Below, in pieces: positions 55,216 to 64,000 of a stretch of 64,000 bases of DNA; positions within the stretch are counted from its first letter, which is position 1; every line of letters begins with the position of its first letter. The position numbers and the translations under genes were made by a program. The notes below the pieces were generated by a model that saw nothing but the letters and a program-made list of their open reading frames with translations, was not told where the DNA came from and did not search any database. The stretch spans positions 44,570,759 through 44,634,758 of the forward strand of contig CM054181.1 of the NCBI GenBank assembly GCA_028829895.1, written 5' to 3'. The stretch comes from Sinotaia quadrata. Taxonomy: Eukaryota; Mollusca; Gastropoda; Architaenioglossa; Viviparidae.

Positions 55216-55593
55216 ATGCTCTGCCTTTGCCAGAATCAGTTTAATGATTTTGCATCTAAGACCAAGACACGTTCATCTCATCAAACCAGCCCCCGCGGCA
55301 TCTCGTCAGTCGTCAAGTTTCACCCCAATGGGTGCCGCTTGTTTCGTGCTAAGTACCTACTTGAGCGAGCCGGTCGCCACTTGAGAAGTATACTTTTGCT
55401 TAAGCTTGGGAGCCCTCCGTGTGTAAACAAGGCGAGAAACTCGACAGGTAAGTCTGCAAAGTTTGCCAGAGCTTATATGAATCTTGGAAGGTACACTTCA
55501 CTTCATAAATTATTCAATATGGAGACCGCTGATTTCAGAGGGGAGTGGGTGGACGGCCGCAGAATTATACCGAGATTGCTAAGTGGTATGTAA
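55216..55593 (+). other. Open stretch of 125 codons, unrecognised
   Basis: Starts immediately after a microsatellite with an ATG and contains stretches such as SSVVKFHPNGCRLFRAKYLL and RSILLLKLGSPPC. Base composition is more even than in the neighbourhood. A possible donor (GTG|GTATGT) lies near its 3' end. It could be an exon of a gene outside the window or chance. No family is recognised. Confidence 0.2.
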
Positions 55594-55724
55594 GACTAAG
55601 TTCGATTCTTTGGGGTTTTGTTTGATAGCTCTTTATTTTAACACGTATTTACTTAGGTACACTGAGTGGTTTTCATGATATAAAGCCCCTCTTACTCCAA
55701 CCCTACACGTTATGTTCATCCCCT

Positions 55725-56440
55725 ATTTATCCAAACCTCCTATTAAGTAAATTCCTTCTTATCGAAATCCCACAAATTAAGTAAATCCCTTCTTAATACT
55801 ACCCCACTACCACATATTCAATAAATCCCTTCATAATACAAATCCCACATATTAAGTAAATTAGTAAACCCTTCTTATCGAAAACATCACACATTAAGTA
55901 AATCTCTTCCTAATACAAACGACGCTTATTATATTTATCTAAACCCATTTTCATACCCAACCCCAACATTAAGTAAATCCTTCTTATTCAAACCCCCACA
56001 GTAAATCCCTTCTTATTCAACCCCAACATTAAGTAAATCCCTTTTTATTCAAACCCCCACATTAAATAAATCTCTTCTTATCCAAAACCCCACATATTAA
56101 GTAACCCCTTCTTATCCAAAACCCAACAAATTAAGTAAATCCCTTCATATCAAAACCCCACACATTAAGTAAATCCCTTCTTACTGCATACATATGGAGT
56201 AAATTCCTTTTGAGTCCAATCCCTAAAATTTAAGTAAATGTCTCTTATTCAAACCCCACATATAAAAAAAAAACCCTAATCTTATAGCTGAAGGGAAAAG
56301 TATAGTACTGTAACCCCGCCATATTAAACAAAAACTCTTGTACCCTAACCACGTCACATTAAGCAAAAATTTGTGTACTCTAACCCGGCCATATTAAACA
56401 AACTTTTTGTGCTCTAACCCCGCCGTTTTAAGCAAAGCAC
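55725..56440. repeat. Degenerate minisatellite, about 35-bp unit, about 18 copies
   Basis: Units around CCCCACATATTAAGTAAATC and CCTTCTTAT, drifting after about 56280 into a related form with TATTAAACAAAA and CTCTAACCCCGCC. Confidence 0.85.
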
Positions 56441-57215
56441 ATCAATTTCTTCAAATTATAATAAAACCCATCAATACATGCATAAAAACACCTCGTACTC
56501 AGACCCCTTGTATTAATTAAAGTCCCTAATTTTTCTAACCATCCCACTGCTATACTAAAGCCCCTTGTTTGCTTTACCTCCCCTAGTAGATGTGACGTCA
56601 CCCAACCAATTCTGAGATTATCTATAAAAAAATTTTAAAAAATAAAAATCCACATTTTTAAAAGAAAGTTGAGGGTGGTGGGTCGGATGAGACTAACAGT
56701 CAACAAGTATATTTTAATTACTACACTAATGCTCTCACCAATCAATCCCCTTCCTCTCTCTCCTCCTGACGTCGTGTTGGCTGTACAGGTGAGATAATTG
56801 AAATGTAACCGAACCCTAGCTGTCAAATCCGTGCACATTAATCAGCTAAAATAAAAGCTTCCATCTTCCCGGCTGTGCTGATGACCTCAGCCAGCCTCAG
56901 TTGTCTGCCCGTTTGCCAAGATGCAATTGATGACGTAATTTACAGATCGTCCAACAGATTCCCACAAAATTGCTGATATGTTATCCAGCACGAAGACAAG
57001 AGCAAATGATTTATATTCTTTCCGTGGTTGCAATCTAAACTATTTGCTAAGATATATTTATATTGTGAGAAAGTTCTTTTTTTATCAGTTTAGATGTCTG
57101 CATATTCTTTTTAGAAACTGTTTTGTTTGTTCGCACATTTTGTTGCTGTGAAACGTTCCTATTTGAAATAATATTTGACATATTCTCTGACTGACTGACG
57201 CCACTGTCCGTTTAC
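56440..57215. other. No gene seen
   Basis: Unique AT-rich sequence between two minisatellites; nothing supported. Confidence 0.5.
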
Positions 57216-57625
57216 AAAATTCATTGCAAGTAGTAAATTATAGGTCAATGCACTAAGATTTGTAAATAGTAAGTTATTAAGTCACTACATTAAGAACTGT
57301 AAGTAGATAGTTATGAATCACCACACTATCACGTGTTGGTTGTAAGTTATAAGTCACTGCACTAAGACTTGTAAGTAGTCAGTTATAAGCCACTACACTA
57401 AGACGTATTAGTAGTAAGTTATAAGTCACTATACTATGACGTATTGGTAGTAAATTATAAGTCACTTCACTATGACGTATTGGTAGTAAATTATAAGTCA
57501 CTACACTAAGACGTATTAGTAGTAAGTTATAAGTCACTATACTATGACGTATTGGTAGTAAATTATAAGTCACTTCACTATGACGTATTGGTAGTAAGTT
57601 ATAAGTCACTACATTATGACACGTA
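57215..57625. repeat. Minisatellite, about 36-bp unit, about 11 copies
   Basis: Units with GTAGTAAATTATAAGTCACT and CACTATGACGTATTG. The 12-codon period makes an open frame on the minus strand. The array ends about 50 bp before the element at 57673. Confidence 0.93.
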
Positions 57626-57672
57626 AGTACTAGCACTGTATACTACTTTCTTTTAATTATACACAATTACCT

Positions 57673-59328
57673 TGTGACACATGCGCCACTTAGTTAATAA
57701 AGATAATTATTTTTTATTAACTAATCTTTCATAACTAATTTCAAGTGATGAGAATATTAATTTTATTTTATTAATGATCCTCCAACAGACACCATTCATC
57801 TCTCACTTGGCGGATATTTTGGTGTTGTAAATGGTTTCACATTTCCACAACATAAAACAGCATTTACAGTCACATAAGGTTTTCTGCAGGTGGAAAACTT
57901 CTTAACAAGGAGAAGACAAATCCGACTTTAATCTATTTTTAGCAAGCTCCCATCCACCCACTTTCTTCTCCAACATAAGATTATTAAATATCAATATGCA
58001 TAAGAAGGTCAATAAATTTATTAATAGAAAAGTCAATATACATATGACAATTACAATGAAATAGATAATTTGACATTAATATTCTATGAACCTACATTTG
58101 GATAATTATAGTTTACACAGTGTCTCACTTCACTTACATAATAATAAAATGTAGTACATTTCAATGACAGTCAATACAAATTGCAGGTTAATCCTAACAG
58201 AGAATAGAAATGAAGTTATTAGAGTTAAGTAGTTAAAGTCTTTTCTTACGTGACCTGGATTAAGGTTGCTTCAACAGTCTTTCACTGGCCTTGCAACTGT
58301 GTCAAAATGTCCACACTCAACACATGTTCCGGCGCTCTCTTGCCATCAGTTTCTTGAGCATAACACAATCATGATTGTGTTATCTTCACTGGACTGATGT
58401 ACTTAGCATCCTTGCTTTGATACATTAAAAATAGGGGTGCAGCATACTCCCTTATGCTTACACACTCTGCAACACACTTTGCAAGTTTCCCATACTTTCC
58501 AGGTCACTTAGGTCATGACTAGTGAACAAACAAAGGGTAGCTAGAAACTTGAAAGTTGAACTTGAGAATCCACTTGAGACTCACAGCTCAGGTTAAACTC
58601 ATACTCAGACTGAGACTCAACAACAACCGAAAGAGGAAGAAATCTGAAGGCTGCTTGCTAACTGCAACATACTTTCAAGGAGCAAGCCTAAGTTTCTTAT
58701 TCATTATAATATAACTCCATTCTATCTGACACTCCATTCTCAAACTTTTTACAATTCCTGCAATGGTATTCATTATCCCCATGCACACTTGGTACAATAA
58801 ATACAATCTGTCAAACAATGTCACATATTAATACACCACATGGTGCAGTTTAGTTCGAACATTTGTAGTAAGTAAATCAACTTACATAGTACATCTTTAC
58901 ATAACACAAATATAACATATCAATAGAAAAATGTATGAAATGTGTCCAAGTCCACTCTTTCTCAATCAATTAGTTTATACTCACCACTCAAGCTAATGAC
59001 TGTATTCAGAGCCGGACTTTTCTCTTTGTCTTCAAATTCAAAAGTGAATAGACAGCAAAATTCTCTACTGCAAGTAAATTCCTTAAACTCAGCCCATTGG
59101 CTAGTCTTGTTCTCATAAATCATAATTATTAGATAATAAGAAACTTCTCACTCAGTTTCCACTAGGTCAGCAAATCTAGAATGTTCTAGCCTCAGGCTGT
59201 TTACTTCAACTCAAACACTTTCAAAATAACACCATAAGGAGTGCCCAAGTCGGGTCACTCTGACAATTGAGCAACTTATATAACAATTAAAATTTAAAAA
59301 AGGGAGGGGCAAATTTACTTTGTCACAG
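57673..59328 (-). mobile_element. Inverted-repeat-ended dispersed element, about 1.66 kb, full-length copy
   Basis: On the plus strand it starts TTGTGACACATGCGCC and ends AAATTTACTTTGTCACA, giving perfect 7-bp terminal inverted repeats TGTGACA/TGTCACA. Its two ends match both ends of the element at 23330-24993 in opposite orientation; partial copies lie at 5060-5500, 5860-6460 and 32440-33059. It contains no long open frame, so it must depend on an enzyme coded elsewhere if it is a DNA transposon. The central 0.5 kb does not resemble that of the 23.3 kb copy. Confidence 0.78.
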
Positions 59329-59520
59329 ACCTTATTAATTAAAGTACGCCAAATAATTTTAAATGTCAGTCAATGTCCTTATGACCTCTCAGCATTGCAT
59401 TGTAAATTTAAATTTTAACTCTTGTTTCCAACATATAATTTGAGCCATGTTATAATATATTATAATACAAATATATTCTCGTGGGCATTGGCTTTTTATG
59501 AACCCAGCACACTGAGTAAA

Positions 59521-59600
59521 GAATCTCATTCTCTAATTCCCACATCTAATACATAAAGGAGAATCTCATTCTCTAATTCCCACATCTAATACATAAAGGA
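59521..59600. repeat. 40-bp tandem duplication
   Basis: Two identical copies of GAATCTCATTCTCTAATTCC plus CACATCTAATACATAAAGGA. Confidence 0.93.
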
Positions 59601-59696
59601 GAACGTGTGTCTGTCTGTATGTGTTTGACTCAACCGTAGGGACAGATTGAAAGCTGAAATTTTGAATGGAGTGTGATTCACCCCAAATTATTGCGT

Positions 59697-60230
59697 ACAA
59701 CCCCTCACACTACAAACTCTACATAATACATAAAGCCACTCACTACAAACTCTAAATAATACATAAAGCCATTCACAGTACAAATTCTACATAATACATA
59801 AAGCCACACTACAAACTCTACATAATAAATAAAGCCCTTCACACTACAAATTCTACATAATACCATAAAGCCCTTCACAATACAAACTCTACATAATACA
59901 TAAAGCCCTTCACACTACAAACTCTACATAATACATAAAACCATTCACACTACAAACTCTACATAATACATAAAACCATTCACACTACAAACCCCACATT
60001 TTACGCACAACCCTTCGCACTTAAAAAAAACCCATATATTACGTATTACCCCTCACACTACAAAAACTACAAAACCCCACATATTAATAAAGTCCTTCAC
60101 ACTACAAAACCCTACATATTACACAAAGCCCCTTACACTACAAACCCCACATATTATTTACAACCCCTCACACCACAAATCTCATATATTTCATAAAGCC
60201 CCAATTATTCTGAAATCTGCAATACATTCA
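59697..60230. repeat. Minisatellite, about 36-bp unit, about 14 copies
   Basis: Units with CACACTACAAACTCTACATA and ATACATAAAGCCCTT, decaying toward the 3' end. Confidence 0.9.
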
Positions 60231-60239
60231 ATGAAATCT

Positions 60240-62220
60240 TTCTTACTCGAACCCCAATATTAAGTGATAAATTGAAATGAAATATTATTTTTTAATTTTA
60301 AGTAATATCATCTCTAAGCTGATACCTATGTTACCACAAAGTATGTAGCTATAGTTGAGTGCTATGGATTCTAAAAAAGCGGAGTGCTAACAAATATACT
60401 ACTTTATTACTTTTTAAAAAAATCATTATCTTATTCAACATTTAAAGTGCATGCTCAACAAACCCAAAATATCATCTTGCAATAAGAAAAGTACAATCTC
60501 AAAATAATCTTCCTTACTTCACGAAAAAAAATTCTTTCTCAGATCCTTTCCGTAATTATCAGGAAAGGTGAGAGAATTGCTGATTCACATTTCCTTGAAC
60601 CAATCCTCACACGAAAATTGTCTCGGAGCAAATAAATAAAATTGAAATCCTTGGGCTAACGGATTTATACGTGCTGGCAACATCAACGTAATTAACCAAG
60701 GGAGGGCATCAGATGTGCAGACCTTGCTATGTGATATATTACTGTGTCGCCTTTAGCAGCGGGAGCAAGCGTAGGCAAGAACACCGGTGCACCGCTTTTT
60801 TATGATCCTCCTGTCTAGTGTCACAGCCAGATTTAAACAAAGATGGGCGATTAATAACTTTAAAGCTCGCTCAGGGCAGTCTGTAGTAATGTCCCCCTGA
60901 AATGAAATAATTCCTGCACCGTCTCAGCAATATTCGGAGCGGTGTGGTGTTGATTTCTGGAACCGGCGAACGGTGAAAACATCTTCCACTTCAAAAATAA
61001 AATTAAAATAAAAGCAGCTTTAAGCGGCGTCACCTTGTCTTTAAAAAGTTGGATAGCTTAATGTTTTTTAATGGCAGTAAGTACCCGGATGAAGAGTTGA
61101 TGAAACCGTTAAAGTGTAAAGAGCAAATCAACTTCCTTTTTAAAAAAAAGAGTAAATAAGAATTTGTCATATTGCCCTTGTATCAAGAGTTTAGAGATTA
61201 AAATGTGAATATCTTCTCGTTTCTTAATTCCACTTTTCACCAATTTCCTCATTATCAATTTTTTCATAATTTTTCATAATTCACCTCCCCATCCGCAACA
61301 GTTTCCTTATCATTTTCCTATCAAACTAATTCCCCGACATCGTTAGTTTCCCATCGCACTTCGTCGATTTCCTCATCATCAATTTCCCATCTCATCTTCC
61401 AAGATTACCATTTTCTCTCTCGTCTATTTTCTCATTGCGCTAAGTACACACCCACACACACACACGACTCTCGCTCGGACTAAAACTATCATAAATCCTG
61501 GAATCTCCTGCCAACATGGGAATTTCATTCCCAAAGTATGATCTCTTGAAATATAGATTTACACCTGCTAAATCTCTAATCATAAATTACACAGAAAATA
61601 ACAGTTCAGTAATTTTACTTTCATCCTTTACCCTGCGGTTAAGAAGAAAATATAAGTTAATAATCATTCATCCTTCACACCGGAAGTTATGAAGACAACA
61701 CAGTTTGAATATTATTCATCCTTCTTTCTCTCCACTGCATCAATAAAATCATAAAGCATTCCAGTTTTAATACAGCATAATCAGTATAGACAGAGATATG
61801 TTCATAATTTCCTGCAAACAGAAAACATGTCTACCCCACCCCACCCCACTCCTCGAGCCGCAGCAATATACTAATCTACTAATAACTACTTGTTACCAAA
61901 TATCTGACACTTTTTGAGAATACCTCAATCTTCTCTTGTTACTACTATAGATTACACATTTACAGACTGCTCTATAACCAACAGCCTAGAGTCTCGATCT
62001 CGTTGCAACAAGCGTTTGAAGTGAGGAAACTTAGGCTCACAGGTTCCATTGTCTGATGGGTCACGTGACTACTTACTGACTTGCTAACTGGTTCTAGCTA
62101 GTATTTCTAACAGTTTCTCGTTAGTCTTATCACACTCTCCTGCTTTTTCCTACAATTCACTAGAAGCTCACAGTCTTCCTGGCGGTGGAACTGTATTCAT
62201 TAACTCTTCCCGCTCAATAC
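60240..62220. other. No gene seen
   Basis: Unique AT-rich sequence with a T/C-rich patch at 61200-61430 and a short CA run at 61449-61464. No credible exon on either strand. Confidence 0.5.
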
Positions 62221-62221
62221 A

Positions 62222-62222
<1 letters not shown>

Positions 62223-62294
<72 letters not shown>
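62223..62294. repeat. (AC)n microsatellite
   Basis: Pure AC run of about 70 bp, ending in ACAG variants. Confidence 0.95.
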
Positions 62295-62298
<4 letters not shown>

Positions 62299-62329
62299 GA
62301 CACAGACACACATCAGCGGCATAAATAAG

Positions 62330-62800
62330 ATATATAAGATATAAATAAGATTTAAGGTAAAGGAGGGGTATAACGTAAATGAGGTATAAATAAGACAAAG
62401 TGAAGAGGTATAAATAAGATAAACGAAGCCTAAATAAGGTATGAAGTAAAGAAGAGATAAATAAGATATAGGGAGAAAGACAAAAAGGGAAGAAAGAGAT
62501 AAAACGGAAGAGATACGATGGAAATAAATGAGGAGGGAGAGAGAAGGAGAGGTAGAGACAATGAGAAGGAGAGAGAAGGAGACGTAGAGACAATGAGAGA
62601 GAAGGAGAGGGAGAGACAATGAGAGAGAAGGAAAGGTAAAAATAAATGAGAGAGAAGGAGCGGGAGAGACAATGAGGGAAAGACAATGAGAGAAAAGGAG
62701 GGAGAGACAATGAGAAAGAAGGAGTGGTAAAGACAATGAGAGAGAAAAGGGGAGAAGAAGAAAACGACTAAGAGGAATGGAGAAAGATCGAGATAAAGAT
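62330..62800. repeat. Purine-rich low-complexity tract with GAGAGACAATGAGA-type repeats
   Basis: A/G-rich plus strand, first with ATAAATAAGAT motifs, then with loosely periodic AGAGACAATGAGAGAGAAGG units. The long serine/leucine/phenylalanine open frames on the minus strand are a composition artefact. Confidence 0.85.
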
Positions 62801-63017
62801 AGTGATATGACAAAATTCCTGTAAGCCGTTCTTTGCTTTATGAAACCTTTGAATTACGGCTTAGTAAAGGTTTGCGAAACCCTTCCTCTCTCTCTTGCAC
62901 TCACGTGACCCTGATTTAATCATTAGTTCCCAAGACGTCTCCCAACAAAAACAGCGCAGAAAGGGCGACAATTGAAGCTCGCCATTACGAAGTACAACAT
63001 GCATGCCAGTAACCATA

Positions 63018-63625
63018 ATTAAAACAACTGAGAAAGGCGTTAATAGAAATAGCAAAAGTAGTGAACAAAATTAAAACAGCTGAGAAAGGCGTTAATAGAA
63101 ATAGCAAAAGTAGTGAACAAAATTAAAATAGCTGAGAAAGGCGTTAACAGAAATAGCAAAAGTAATGAACAAAATTAAAATAGCTGAGAAAGGCGTTAAT
63201 AGAAATAGCAAAAGTAGTGAACAAAATTAAAATATTTAAGAAAGGCGTTAACAGAAATAGCAAAAGTAGTGAACAAAATTAAAATAGCTGAGAAAGGCGT
63301 TAATAGAAACAGTAAAAGTTAGTGAATAAAATTAAAATAGCTGAGAAAGGCGTTAATAGAAACAGCAAAAGTTAGTGAATAAAATTAAAATATTTAAGAA
63401 AGGCGTCAATAGAAACAGCAAAATTTAGTGAACAAAATTAAAATATTTAAGAAAGGCGTCAATAGAAACAGCAAAATTTAGTGAACAAAATTAAAATATT
63501 TAAGAAAGGCGTCAATAGAACCAGCAAAATTTAGTGAACAAAATTAAAATATTTAAGAAAGGCGTCAATAGAACCAGCAAAAGTAATGAACAAAATTAAA
63601 ATAGTTGAGAAAGGCCTCTATAGAA
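63018..63625. repeat. Minisatellite, about 52-bp unit, about 11-12 copies
   Basis: Units contain AAATTAAAATAGCTGAGAAA and GGCGTTAATAGAAATAGCAA. Variants (TATTTAAG for TAGCTGAG; GTCAATAGAAACAGC) cluster at the right end. The last 370 bp of the window hold nothing that I can support. Confidence 0.93.
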
Positions 63626-64000
63626 AGAAACACGTCATTTACATTTTACAAAGTAAAGCATTCAAAAGTCAGTGAAAAACACACAACACTCGTATGCTTT
63701 GTTTATTTTTAGGGATTCACGAATGCCCCTGCCAACTTTACTGCCTTCACAAGTAAGCATAACTGCATAGAACTTACTGTTATTCAGAATTCAGAACTAT
63801 TGCCGCCAAAGTTACATGAAAAGAGTCTAAAAAGGAATAGAGAATTAAATATTATTGTTGGCGGACTTGTTGGTCTCCACGACCAGTGGCGCTAGCACTC
63901 TATGTTTTTAAAGTGCTACAGGGATTCTGAAGTGATTCTTTAGCACACGAAACCCGTTTTGATCCAAAAGTAGAAACTAGAAGTATAATCCTGTTGCAAT

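Noticed and set aside
62168..62813. Minus-strand open frames up to 180 codons rich in serine, leucine and phenylalanine
   Set aside because: They arise from a pyrimidine-rich tract and an AC microsatellite.

Overview
The window looks like nuclear DNA of an invertebrate animal, most likely a mollusc. It is AT-rich, has long introns with GT-AG borders, and has very high microsatellite and minisatellite density. No prokaryotic gene organisation is visible. The species cannot be named from sequence alone. The mollusc call rests mainly on general knowledge that OAS-type genes persist and expand in molluscs but are absent from insects and nematodes.

The only genes I can support are three tandem, same-strand paralogues of the 2'-5'-oligoadenylate synthase (OAS) family: gene 1 (coding 9081-15922), gene 2 (25252-36084) and gene 3 (homology from 39153, stop at 48042). 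Each has seven coding exons with identical intron phases (2,0,1,0,0,2). Exons 3, 4 and 5 are 256, 107 and 69 bp in all three. All carry the OAS catalytic aspartates and OAS C-terminal-domain signatures. In exon 3, genes 1 and 2 share 64 of 85 residues, while gene 3 shares only 35 of 85 with gene 1, so gene 3 is the divergent member. Gene 3 has lost the ATG used by its siblings (now AAG), and both splice borders of its exon 2 lie in local tandem duplications. In vertebrates OAS enzymes sense double-stranded RNA in the cytosol and make 2'-5' oligoadenylates; what these invertebrate copies sense and signal to is not visible here.

Layout: 1-9 kb is the upstream region of gene 1, with arrays and two copies of one end of a dispersed element. 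9-16 kb is gene 1. 16-25 kb is a spacer with a duplicated 0.5 kb segment, several minisatellites, a block resembling sequence upstream of gene 1 (with an ISRE-like motif), and a 1.66 kb inverted-repeat-ended element inserted into a minisatellite. 25-36 kb is gene 2, 36-39 kb a T-rich spacer, 39-48 kb gene 3. From 48 to 64 kb I see no gene, only minisatellites, microsatellites, low-complexity tracts and a second full-length copy of the 1.66 kb element on the minus strand.

More than forty simple or tandem arrays are listed. Many have periods divisible by three, which creates long spurious open frames on both strands.
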